This document shows positions 33,981 to 44,372 of a stretch of 64,000 bases of DNA, piece by piece (position 1 is the first letter of the stretch; each line of letters starts with the position of its first letter). The notes below the pieces were generated by a model, which saw nothing but the letters and a program-made list of their open reading frames with translations, was not told the origin of the DNA and did no database searches. Made by a program: the position numbers and the translations under genes. This DNA is from Termitomyces sp. T153 (taxonomy: Eukaryota; Basidiomycota; Agaricomycetes; Agaricales; Lyophyllaceae), in NCBI GenBank assembly GCA_018296165.2, contig JACKQL020000126.1:62001-126000 (forward strand), given 5' to 3'.

Positions 33981-34909
33981 GTGGCGGGGAGTCAACGCTG
34001 TCAATTGCAGACTAGTGTTACGTTGGTACATACCAGTGAGAACCGAAAAAGTAGTAATAAGAGAAACCCCTCGAAGATACCCGATGCTGAGAACTGTAGT
34101 CAGAGGGGGAGTTTGCCTCTAGAAATTTACCACCAAGAACCCAAGAACCCAGTGACAACCCCTCAGCAGCAGAGTCCAGAGTACAAGCAAGGGTTGAGGC
34201 TTCATCACGTCATCGATCGATGATGTGATAGCCGACCCGCCTAACCAAGTGGCGTACTCGAACCTGTCCTCGTCCCAACAAACTCGAAATAAGTCCTGGC
34301 CCGTGCGCGGATAGAGAGGTATAACAGGAGGGGGATCTCGAGCCTTTCAAGCAAGCAATTATTTACCACGGCTCGGAGGTCCCCAGGGAGTGGGCTCCTT
34401 AGGCTTGAGAATTTTTAATATTTTAAGCTTACAATTCAATTTCATTTGAGCCATGTTGTAAAGTTTGGCCCGCTCTTCGAACTGATTCAATAAAATTCTA
34501 AAATTAAGTGAAATAAGTGTAAACTACCCCAGAACTAAACTTTATGAAAATAAAGTGAGATTTCAGCCAAGTCCGTCTTAGTCCGTTGGTCAAACTTGTG
34601 ACTCGCATCACAAGGGACTCGTGAGAGCATGGATATCGTGATAACATTCTCTCCGCCTCTCAGAAATAGAATGACTTTGACAATAGTGGTCTGATTCTGC
34701 GACAGCCAGGGGCCGCCGACAGCTAGGCTCAAGTTGTTCAACAGCTAAGTTTTCGGGCCAAACAACCAGCCATCTGAGCATTTACTATCCATTTAGATCT
34801 TCTTATTATTAATCGTGGGTTTGTGACAACACACAGCCATTTGTGACTTGATGCTTCAAGTCTTCATTTACCCTTGCCCATACCAATTTACCTTGACCCA
34901 TACACGACT
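33981..34909. other. Intergenic with an LTR-like insertion
   Basis: Contains the LTR-like fragment listed at 34340-34450 and AT-rich DNA around 34430-34560. No gene recognised. Confidence 0.5.
34340..34450 (+). repeat. LTR-like fragment (pair with 63380-63520, inverted)
   Basis: The block accacggctcgga...tccccaggga...cttaggctt is found as its reverse complement near 63463-63510. Flanking AT-rich sequence is also similar. It is probably part of a solo LTR of a copia-type element. Confidence 0.6.
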
Positions 34910-35614
34910 ATGGATCAGCCTAGGGCCCCAGACTCACTGATTGCTGTGTTTCACAAGACAAGCAATACGAGGATTACAAATGTAACTGCGACGACCGTTG
35001 GAAAAGACATCATCAAGAATGCTCAAGAGCCGCTCGGTGCAACGGTTGCTGTCGTCAACGATTCGAATAGAATATCTATGTCAGGTGGCAGGCTCACAGC
35101 AGTAAAAGGAAACATCCGTTCCAAGCGTCATCTACAAACCATGAGGCAATATCATAGAGGCCATGGAACACAAGCTCGTACGTGTGCTTTCAGATTGAAT
35201 TCATGTTTTAACACATTTATAAGGCTATGTCAACACACGTAATGCACATGTGGCAGGCGAGAGTGAAGTGACGGTTCAAGGCGACATTCAATTGCCTGGA
35301 GGAAGGTTTGCCGTGCTCTATAACGGCGACAATGGAACAATATCAGACTCTAACCTAACCACAATAAATGGGAGTGTTGTCGCTAGCGGTAGGGACCAGG
35401 GAAGCCAAGCTCGTACGTGTGTTTTCAACTCTTAACACATCGGGAAGGCTTATATTAATTAGGAGCCGCTGATTTGGTTGCTGTATTCAACAAGGTCGAC
35501 CACGCAACAGGTCACAACGTAGATAGGACGCTTGTGGGAGGAGAGAAGGGCCAGGATCATCCTGGATTGACGATTAAAGTAGAACATGACTCAAAAAATA
35601 TCTACTTTACTTAG
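34910..35614 (+). CDS. Short beta-repeat protein with exon-duplicated structure, gene 3
   Basis: Three exons, 34910-35177, 35257-35412 and 35463-35614, give 191 residues. Exon 1 has two repeats (LIAVFHKTSNTRITN.TATTV, then TVAVVNDSNRISMSGG..TAVKGNI). Exon 2 starts ESEVTVQGDIQL and has FAVLYNGDNGTISDS.LTTINGSV. Exon 3 has LVAVFNKVDHATGHN and ends with VEHDSKNIYFT. Both introns are phase 1. Both upstream exons end with nearly the same sequence, coding TQA or SQA followed by c|gtacgtgtg. This points to growth by exon duplication. No known enzymatic motif, signal or membrane segment. Similar short strand-like repeats occur at the N-termini of some agaricomycete NACHT proteins, an impression from memory that needs a profile search. 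Confidence 0.68.
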
Positions 35615-36473
35615 CGCAGTCGCTGATAGCAGTCGCCTATTTGGATTTCTTCACTGCCGTGATTGCGAATATTGCCTAATGACAGATGTCAGTAGCTCCA
35701 AACCACCAAGCCAAAACGAGAGGGTGAGCAGCATATAGCAATCTTGTTGCGTGTCGACAGGCCATTCTGCAATCCATTCTTGTCAAATGTCAATAAGTTC
35801 CGAGGTCAATGAGGGGACATTCGCCGAAGCGAGAAATGCACATCAAAATTTTGTCGCTGTCTTGAAGGAGTTTGTATGATCATATTGACAGAGCACTTGA
35901 TATTGCAAGAGTTGCGAAAGCCTGCATACAAGACAATGAAAATTAACATAAGGAAAAGAATCCAGGACGACACTGGCCATGGAAAGATCACCCCTCGTGT
36001 CCTTGGTAACAGCCATTCACAGTTTGCTTTCCATCTACATGCGATTTCGGCACTTGTCATTGGAGTATAGAGTTGCATTGAATATATGATGCAAACCTAG
36101 TTAAACAGTGTACCTATTCACATTGTTGCTCTTCTGCTCTTCACAATTCAGGGCCGCAATTTGGAGCTGCGAGTCACAATTTTATCCATTAGTCGCCCAG
36201 CGGCCCCAGGTTCATCTGAACAAAGTATGATTTCTGTGCTTTGCAACAAATTGGCAGTCACAGAGCGCCTATTCCGTTCTTTTGAGCTCCGCGGCGGCTG
36301 TGAGCGTTTGGGCAATTTAGTTCCAACTGTGCGTTTGCACAGAACCAATTATTAACGTCTGAGGGACAATAATTGCATTCCCAAAGTACATCGCCATTCT
36401 CGTGTCTGTCTTGATATATAAGTCGAGATTTTCAACGTTTGCAGCCCCATCGTTTTCCCCTTCTCATCTAACT
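35615..36473. other. Intergenic
   Basis: No gene recognised. The frame at 35806-36078 (-) has no motif. Confidence 0.45.
36415..36422 (+). promoter_or_regulatory. TATA box of beta-repeat gene 4
   Basis: The sequence tatataag lies about 55 bp before the ATG, with a pyrimidine-rich stretch (ttttccccttctcatc) between, as in strong fungal promoters. Confidence 0.6.
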
Positions 36474-36811
36474 ATGTCGCAAGAGTATCTTCAGGTTCCA
36501 AACATCTCAATCTCCGTAATTAGCAATTGCCGAGGCGTGGACATCGACAATACAAATATGACGGCCATCTGTGGGGATATCATGACTGACAAACGGGTTG
36601 ACGTTAGTGTCGTGCGCGACACTCAAGAGTTGAGGATTCGCGGTGGAACTTATGAAGCCGTGAGAGAAAGCGTCAAATTTGACTCTGTCAGGGGAGGACA
36701 AAATCATGATGAAGATATAACCGGTATGTTATCTTAAACTCGACGAAGATGGATATAGTGATAACGTTGACGATAGAACATGAGCCCGCCCTATTTAGTC
36801 AGAGCACCTAA
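36474..36811 (+). CDS. Short beta-repeat protein, gene 4
   Basis: Two exons, 36474-36723 and 36777-36811, give 94 residues. The repeats are ISISVISNCRGVDIDNTNMT followed by AICGDI, and VDVSVVRDTQELRIRGG followed by YEAV. The tail is acidic (HDEDITG). The intron is phase 1, as in genes 2 and 3. This is the simplest complete member: essentially two repeats and a short tail. A TATA box and pyrimidine-rich leader suggest active transcription (inference). Function unknown. Confidence 0.68.
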
Positions 36812-37645
36812 CCACGACCTTTGTAAGTCAGGGAGAATGAGGTATGCAGTGCGTCTCATTGATTTCTCTTTGCAAGCTTGAGCAACAGAGATGCCTTTGG
36901 AGGAATAAGGACTGGCGTAGGAATAAGGGCTGATGGAAGAGTATTGTGGGTGTAAGATCGAGACGTTAACCACACCAGTTTATATCGAATATATTAAATC
37001 GTCTGTTGTAAACAGGTGGCGTGAAGAGTGCTGGTTCAAATTTGAAGAAACCGGACGTCGGCCTGGATCGGACATCGGATTTCGAGAGTTGGCAGCAGTC
37101 TCGAACCCGTTTTACTGTTACAGTAACTTTTACACCAGCCAGTATTCGAGAAAACTTGGTCAAGCGGCTGCAGCACTGGCAGTACTAGGACTGTTATGCT
37201 CTGCATTCCTTTTCAGCCTTTTTCGGCTGGTCAACATTGCGATCCATTGCTCAAGGTCTCAGGTTTCAATTCTGCGCAGTAACTGGTACTCCAAACGTAT
37301 CAAACTCTGTGCTTTTGAAGGTGAAATGCAAGAGAGGATTCCTGATCGTAGCTTTGGTTTTGTATCATGCGTCGTTATGTGCCAGTCTTGTTTCTCCTCA
37401 GAATGCTTGTTCAAACTAATCCAGAACTCGCTCGACTTGTTACCACCTCAGCAGCCACGCTATCAGGATCCTTCTTGGCCCATCGATGTTCTGCCTATCT
37501 CGGTCGACGTGCCACACCGCGTTAACCATTCCAACCTCGATTCCAAAAATAGGATTCGAAATGTATGACGTAGCGCGAGCGTCATAGACATTCCCGCCGA
37601 TATATAAGGTCCCGCCCGTCATTCAGTACCCTCCAAACGCCCTCA
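36812..37645. other. Intergenic with a long uncertain frame
   Basis: 36933-37568 (+) is open for 211 residues with one hydrophobic run (AALAVLGLLCSAFLFSLF) but no known motif. It overlaps the promoter of the HAM1-like gene and may be chance. Confidence 0.3.
37601..37608 (+). promoter_or_regulatory. TATA box of the HAM1-like gene
   Basis: The sequence tatataag lies 45 bp before the ATG at 37646. Confidence 0.55.
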
Positions 37646-40600
37646 ATGTCGCTGCCACCAGCAAAGAAAGACATAAGCAACCACCCTGCACCTGGCTCTG
37701 TCGTCGACCCCGTCAACCGGCAAGCCAAAGACGCCGACGTGGACCGCAAGGTCCGATTCTTTTCATTCTTATCTTGGTCCGAACGAGTGCTGATATGCTT
37801 CGATAGTTAAGACTGTACGGCGTCATTGAAGCCTTCCGCCTCGGCCGACTGCCAACTAACAAACAAATTGATCAAACTCTTCAATATGTTCTCGATCACT
37901 CACCAGTCACCACCGACAAGCTTTCAAACGACGGCAAGAAACTCGTACGTGATGTTCAGGACATTATCAGGACCATGAGGACCATGGTTAACGAGAAGAA
38001 TCGAGATGAGCTTTTCCAGCAGTTCTTGTGGCACACGAGAGATGTGGAAGTTGACAGACAGTTGATGCCAACAAAGGAGGGCATGAGTGCTGCAGTGCAG
38101 GGTGACGAAGGGCAGGACGCAGAGAGCAAACAAGGTATGTCAAACATTTTCACACATCTTTCCGTAGTTTGACGCTTATCATGTCCAGCCATTCGCCACC
38201 TCCGCACGCTTCTGTCCCTCGTTCTGACTAACTCGGAAGTCCGCAAACTTCTTTCTGACTTTTCGCTCATCGGACGTGATCTTCTTTCGACTACTCTACA
38301 AAAAGCCTCGTCTCAAATTGCTCCGACCCGCGATGAGCTTGCGCGCGTCAACGAGCCTGGACCCGAAAATCAGTTTATTACTGAGGGCGGGCGACCTATA
38401 GGTCAGGGCGAAACGCCTGTTTTAGAGGCAAGAGTGCCTGGTACCGATGCGACGATCAAGGATGGAGGAGGAAAAGCGAGGGTCAAAGGCGAGGACGGTG
38501 AGGAGAAGGGCGTCGGGGAGATAAGGGAGACATTGCACGATGAAAAACAGGAAGCCAAGGAAGGAGTGATGAGTGCCGCGGGTAGTTCAGACACGGGACA
38601 TCCAGATGATACTGGCACGTCAGGCCCTGATCTCAACCCCATTCGCGCGGGCATCGATAATATGGATACGGATCGTCTTGAAGCGACTGGGAGGGGTCTT
38701 GTTGGCAACGAACGTGTCGACCGTACTCAAGAAATGGGTGAGAGCGCGCAACGTCAGATTGGCTCCCCTGTTATTGGAACAAGTGAAGCGGAAGGTGGTA
38801 ATGGTAATGGAACGAAGAAAGGCTTCATGGATCGTGTGAGGAGTGTAAGGGTATGCATATTTTCATTGTATACTTTGACAGCCTAGTGATCTTTTGGATC
38901 TCGCTGCAGGAGAATTTCGCGGACCGAGTGACGCCTGAACAGAAGGAGAGGATGGAGAGAGGGAAGAAATTTTTCTCTGAGGAATATTTCCCACCCGAGA
39001 GGAGGGAGCAATTCATTTATCGAGGAAAGAAGGTTTGTATTCCAATACTGGCATTTTCGTCGTGTTTGTAATGCGAAAACTCCACGCAGGTGATCATTGA
39101 ATGTCAGAAGCACGACGATTATCAAGAAGCAATACGTTGGTTGCTCGCATACATCGGCGCGTATGCAACACAGGGACGTCAGAAGGCTAAGGAACATAGG
39201 AAGGATGCTAATGCCGTTGGCGATGTAAGTCCCTTCCTCCCTTTGTCTTCTGCGAATTATGGCAAGTAACCTTTGAATATATGCGCGCATTTTCTATCTG
39301 GATACTTTTTATCACCTGGCAAGTAATATCTATACTTATCAACGCATTGACAGAACAAGAATCTCAAGCGTTCCATTCGCGAGATCCGCACGCTCCTTGA
39401 GCGCTTTGCGGATAATAAGAGCATGGAGCCTATCATCGATGCATTTAATGTGCTTAGGGACGACGCGGAGAGAGACAAGGAGTTGAGCGATTGGTTCAAG
39501 GAAGTCGATACGTATCTGCATCAGGTATGTCCACTTTAGTCTCCCACTTTCACTCTAGATCGACTGACGTTATTTGCGTAGATCCTCCTTGAACCCGGAT
39601 ACGTTCTCGAGCCTGCGTGTAATGATCGTGCTGTAAAACTGCGCGAAAGTGGCAGAAGATTCTATGATATCAAATATAAAGGCCACTTTGATAGGCTTTT
39701 CGGGAGCACTGGTAATTGGTTCAAGGCCATGGGCGAGGACCCAGTATGTCTTCGTGCTTTCCTTCATTACACTCGCGCTTAATGAATTCGATGTAGCTCA
39801 ATAAGCAGTTTGGAGAGGATTGGGCGCGCCTCACGCATGATTTGTTGTTCGATAGCGAGGGGAGTTTGAAGTTCAAGAAAGACTTGTGGAACGATGTCAG
39901 GCACGTCATTCTTCCTCAGATCATTGACAAGGTTCGTAGGTTCTTCTCCTCCCTCCTCTTTGACTGACCAGCGCACAGGTCGGCTACATTCCCATCCCGC
40001 GCATCGAATATACCGACGACGCACTGGATCTCGTCGTTGAGAACCTCACTCTCTCCGGGCGCAACTTGTTCCCCAACATCATCTCACTCGAAGCCCATAA
40101 TTTTTTGCGATTCTCACCCTACGCCTCGGTTACGGATGAGTCGCGGCACCGATTCACATTGACGTTCGCGCACATGCAGGCTGACATGAGGGATGTTGCG
40201 TTCTACTTTAGGAAGAAGACGGGAATGCCGAAGATGCGGGATTCGGGACTAGCGGATGTTTTGGTTCCCGGTGAGGGAATGACTGTATGTTTTTTACTCT
40301 CTCGTCCTTACGATATAGGCTAACACATAGATATTCTAGGCTACCGTCGTCCTTGTCTCAGCAGGCAAAGACCGTTCGTCCGTCTTCAAGGTCCACAGCG
40401 TTCATGTCAAGGTCGATTCTCTCAAGTTCAGTATAAGGGACTCGAAGCATGATTTGTTGTATAAGACTCTCAGGCCGCTCGCGACGGGCTTGGTGAAGAG
40501 ACAAATCCAGAAGGCGATGCAGGATGCGATCACGACGGGGCTGGAATATGTTGATGGACAGCTCGTTGCCGTAAGAGACCGGATGGAGAGTGCAAAGACC

Positions 40601-40955
40601 GAGGGTGAGGGGCGGGGACAGGCGTTGAAGGATGTATGGTTCTCTCTGTTTCTCCTTTTCTTCCAGAGTACTGACTTATCGTCGCAGTTGTTCAAGTCGA
40701 AGAAAGACGAGGGTGCAAGCTCGATTACACCCAGTACGACAGGATCGCATTCACAGTTCAAGGTTGTGGCGGATAAGAGGCAGTCCATACTTGTGAATGA
40801 AGGACACCCCGCAGGGTGGGTTAATAGGACGCAGGAAAAGAGCCACCTTGCAGCGATGGGTGAGGATTGGAGGTCTGATGCGTGAGTGTCCTTTACTGTC
40901 CCGATGTAGGTGTTGTGGCTTATGGATGTGCTCCAGGTTCACCATCGTTTCGTGA
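37646..40955 (+). CDS. HAM1-like protein (HAM1 N- and C-terminal domains)
   Basis: About eleven exons and roughly 900 residues. The first five are 37646-37750, 37807-38134, 38189-38850, 38910-39032 and 39090-39224, all frame-consistent. The N-terminal domain shows VDRKLRLYGVIEAF, LPTNKQIDQTLQYVL, then MVNEKNRDELFQQFLWHTRD, characteristic of the basidiomycete HAM1-like family. A low-complexity Gly/Glu/Asp-rich linker (about 38400-38830) follows. Then come RENFADRVTPEQKER and ERREQFIYRGKKVIIECQK, and the C-terminal domain (formerly DUF4449) with VKVDSLKFSIRDSKHDLLY. The end is AAMGEDWRSDAFTIVS, with tga at 40953-40955. The molecular role is not established; lipid binding has been suggested from fold similarity for related proteins. 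The first donor (gtccga) is unusual. Confidence 0.88.
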
Positions 40956-42397
40956 AGCGCTTTATTGAAGTTGAATGACTTAAAGTCGAAGACGAGTCGC
41001 AATCCACGATTGTAATCTTGGCTTTACCCTTCTCTAGCCTCCTATCGCGGTCTATGTCAGGGTAATTTGTTTTTTTTTCTGTACTTGTACTTCTGCAGAT
41101 ATCGTAATATGTCTAGTCTCGACAGATTCACGTGTAATTGTCAAATCACTGTATCTACCAGTACAGTGACAAATACCCCAGTGTATCCAGATTACACACT
41201 GGTCATTTCTTTCCATTTGAGGACTATATTGACGATGGTCATCATGACATGAAGAGAACTCTTCCAATGTTAGATCACGGAATGTGCTGTGCTGTCGAAA
41301 TGGGATAGTCCTACCACGCGGCTGATTCAAATGTTTCCACCAGGAAAGGCAATCACCGGATGGGTGCTAGAGGTATAAAGAGGGCTGTTCATGTATAAAG
41401 TGTGCAGCCAGGGTGCTAAAGAAAGCGCAGATCCGACTATGAAGCCACTCAGGGAGTTGCGAAAACTTGTCTGCATGATCGCTGAGTAGTACTTTGGTCT
41501 TGCAATTGTCGTCCAGGACGGCGTGACAGGAGTATGTATTGAGAGCGTATCCTTTGGAAAATGCCTGTATTGGATGTCGACGACTTTTCTTTGAATTTCA
41601 CAGTTCTGGATGCTGTCTTGCGAAGAGTGTTGAGTGTCGAGAAAGGATGGTCGAAGGACAACTAAGCAAGTGTACGGCTAGTACATTGGAAGGTCTCGGC
41701 GGCTCTGACATGGTTGAAAGCTAATAGTCTTGGATTCTGTGATATGGAGATCGTATGCTCGCGTTTGTCTCGCTTCCAAACAGTGGTTAGCTATTACGGA
41801 GGTTTTATTGGTCCTGTTGGAAAAGGGTGAGGTGACCTTTGTTTGAGCCTTGAGAACCTCCTGATAACGAATATTCTACTCCAGCGCAAAAATCTGAATG
41901 CTCTACCGAAAATAGAATGATGCCTCGCTTTCCTCACGATATTCCTGGGAGGGCCGACCAATCTAGAAGTGGCTCGCGGCTCGTACCACAAGCTTTAGCG
42001 CGCAAGGGCGTAAGGTTCATTCATAGCCATCAATTGACGTCGGTTGTTTTTACAGCAGTTGTGTTACTATGTTATTCTCATGTCTACCACGCAATATAAC
42101 TTGGATCATGTCACACAGGCCCGAACTGTATCAGTTCTGTAAAAAAAAAGAGAGGTCTCAGTATGACCTTTCGGATTTTAACTTTCATTAATGAGTTAGT
42201 TGTGGAATCGCGGATCATATAATTTTGACGTCTACTGACTAAAGGCAAGGATGTTGTCAAAATAAAGTTTGAGAGCATCATAATCGCAAGGTAAAAGGCA
42301 AAGGGAACAGTGACGAGTAGCCTAGAAGATTAATCGATAATATCTTTTTATGGATTGTATTCGTATGATTGAATTTTTTTCAGGTAAAGTTGCATGG
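40956..42397. other. Intergenic
   Basis: Contains two tataaag words near 41371 and 41394, followed by a short frame from ATG 41438 that stops after 16 residues. No supported gene. Confidence 0.4.
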
Positions 42398-42631
42398 GCT
42401 GTTCACAGGACAAGCCCTGAAGGGATGCAGAAGACAAATTCCTCGTCTCCGAAAAGAGCTCTAGGTCGCAATTGAGCCGTTTGTCGACCAAGTATTTTCT
42501 AAAGTTCCATAAGCTGTTCATGGGACAAGCCCTGAAGGGCACGGAGGACCAATTCCTGCTCATCTCCGAAAACAGTTTGAGGTGGCAACTGAGCCTCGTT
42601 TGTCGACCAAACACTTTCTCTACAGAAGTTG
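42398..42631. repeat. Tandem duplication of about 115 bp at the end of the HMG gene
   Basis: Units 42398-42508 and 42512-42631 share 'gacaagccctgaaggg', 'tctccgaaaa', 'ttgagc' and 'gtttgtcgaccaa'. The upstream unit in gene direction (42512-42631) codes for ELVLRALQGLSHEQLMEL, the protein end. The second lies beyond the stop and repeats it in decayed form. Confidence 0.85.
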
Positions 42632-43222
42632 CTCTCGTCGCCTGGGGGAGGGTAGTAATCAAATCCAGCATCGTGATAGTCGAAATAGAAGTCATTGAAG
42701 AAGTCGCCGCCTAGGGGAGGGTAATAATCGAAAACAGCCTCGCAATAGTCCGGATAGATAGTGGCACCATTACCATTAGGCTCCTGCATAGCAGGTGAGT
42801 AATGCTATCATCAAGCAAAGCAGTCAGCCAGGACGTTTCGACATGTGCCAAAGGCTTACAAGTCTTTGACTGCCCCCCACAGCCCTACCAACATTCAAAG
42901 GCTCAGGAGCGTCTACGACGGCCTCCCCTTGCGTGTGTTTACCCTTCCTTGACCCTCCCGTTTCACTCTTAGGTGTACATCCGAAGTTATAGTCCGGGTA
43001 CCTCGATGCGTGCTCAGCCTTGGCCAACGCGGCCTGCCTGAAGAAATCGTCCTTCACTTCGGGGCTCTCGTCCCGCCACATCTCTCCAGCAATCTTGGAG
43101 ACGTCCCTCTGGTTACGTGCGGTTCCTGCGGGTGGAGGAGGAAGTCGCGGGCCGATGAAAGAACGATAGATAAGGAAAGCATGAGGTGGGCGGGGAATCT
43201 TTTGCTGGGAAGACGAAGGCAT
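42499..43222 (-). CDS. HMG-box transcription regulator (MATA_HMG type)
   Basis: Two exons (42861-43222 approximately, 42499-42804) with a 55-nt intron; the donor is after residue QRL. Residues about 9-85 form the HMG box: IPRPPHAFLIYRSF, ISKIA-type core (here VSKIAGEMWRDESPEVK), then AALAKAEHASRYPDYNF. The Arg-Pro-Pro-Asn/His-Ala-Phe start and Tyr-Pro-Asp-Tyr end are typical of MAT-type sequence-specific boxes. The second exon encodes an acidic/aromatic tail with two copies of FDYYPP (…LGGD and …PGDE) and ends in a short leucine-rich helix. Acidic-aromatic tails often activate transcription (inference). No homeodomain or pheromone-receptor genes are nearby, so there is no reason to call this a mating locus. 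Confidence 0.85.
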
Positions 43223-44372
43223 GCTCAGGATAGAAAGACAGGTTCGCGACGAAGTGGGAGTAGAACTAGTGATAGTCGAGAAAGGTGAACGAAGATATAT
43301 GCAGCAACAAAGCGTTTCTGGCCCATCGGGAGGGTGATAGGAACCTTTTCACGGCTGCCAAAGCAAATTAAAGCCTTCCAATATCGAAATTAGTTGTGGG
43401 TCAGTAATTTGTTCATAAGAGAACTTGAGAATCATAAATATTGGCCTTTTGAAGGAATTCCGAAGAAAAATGACGCCTGAAAACAGCCTTGAGTGACGTC
43501 CACAGCAAATTGAGAACAAAGGCGATGTCACACCCAAAACTCTCCATCCAATCACAACGCTAGACAAAAATGCATCAATGGAGATGTGTGATCCGGCTAC
43601 GGAGGTTGCGCTTGGGTCGAGCAAAGCGGTCGTAGAAGCTTTGTTTTTGTTGAGCGAAAAAATCATCGACTCCTTCATGATTTGGCCATAATCAGGGAAT
43701 ACTACGAATCCTTGATGCACTCGATAGTACTGGAAATGTTCCTAGGACTGTCAATTCCAAGAGGTCAGAATGATTCTGTTGGATAGCAGATGTACAGACA
43801 ACCCAATCAGGAACGCGGAGAGATTGCGGCAAGCTGAGCATTTGCTTCGAGGTATAATACTGAATAAGAGAGTACTTGAAAGGAGACCCAAACCTCGGCA
43901 GATTTCGGAGGGCGTTGCAAGTGTCCATTTAGACGTTCAGATTGCGGAGCAGTAGAAATTGGACGAGTTAGTACTCATTGCCGAGGTTGCCAAGAGTCCG
44001 GCAAAACAAAATATTTGCGAAGAGTGATTGCTTTGTCAAGAAGCATCATGTATATATAGCTCACCAATACTATACACTTATGTACTGAGCTCTTGTAAGT
44101 TTCTGAGTCTGTATGGATTGGAAAATGGCTCAGTGTATATGTATCGTTAATAAACAGGCACGATTTTTCTTTGGCCGAGAATCTGAGGACAAATCTCCGA
44201 ATTCAACCTGTTCGGGTTGTCCTCAGTTCGAACCGGATTTCAACTTATAAGCATCGGCAGTATGTGCTCCACAGGCAGCTCATGTTATTGCGTTTCATAG
44301 AGGCACTCATGACTATAGTAAGATGTAGACAAGAACAGAATATTTCGTTGTCGACCGGTTCCTTCCCGTCTT
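43223..44372. other. Intergenic, possible decayed minus-strand gene
   Basis: Overlapping minus-strand frames at 43692-43928 (with RFGSPFKYSLIQYYT) and 43349-43720 (with GFVVFPDYGQIMKESM) look protein-like but I cannot join or identify them. A tatatatag word lies near 44050. Confidence 0.3.

Noticed and set aside
37080..37180. tRNA-like B box (minus-strand gggttcgagac) near 37110
   Set aside because: No A box or foldable cloverleaf upstream. A similar hit near 44235 fails for the same reason.
38403..38708. Antisense frame in the HAM1-like gene
   Set aside because: It mirrors the low-complexity linker exon and has no motif. The plus-strand model is strongly supported.
42499..43222. Mating-type locus
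   Set aside because: The HMG box is MAT-like in sequence, but basidiomycete mating loci are defined by homeodomain pairs or pheromone receptors, and none are nearby.
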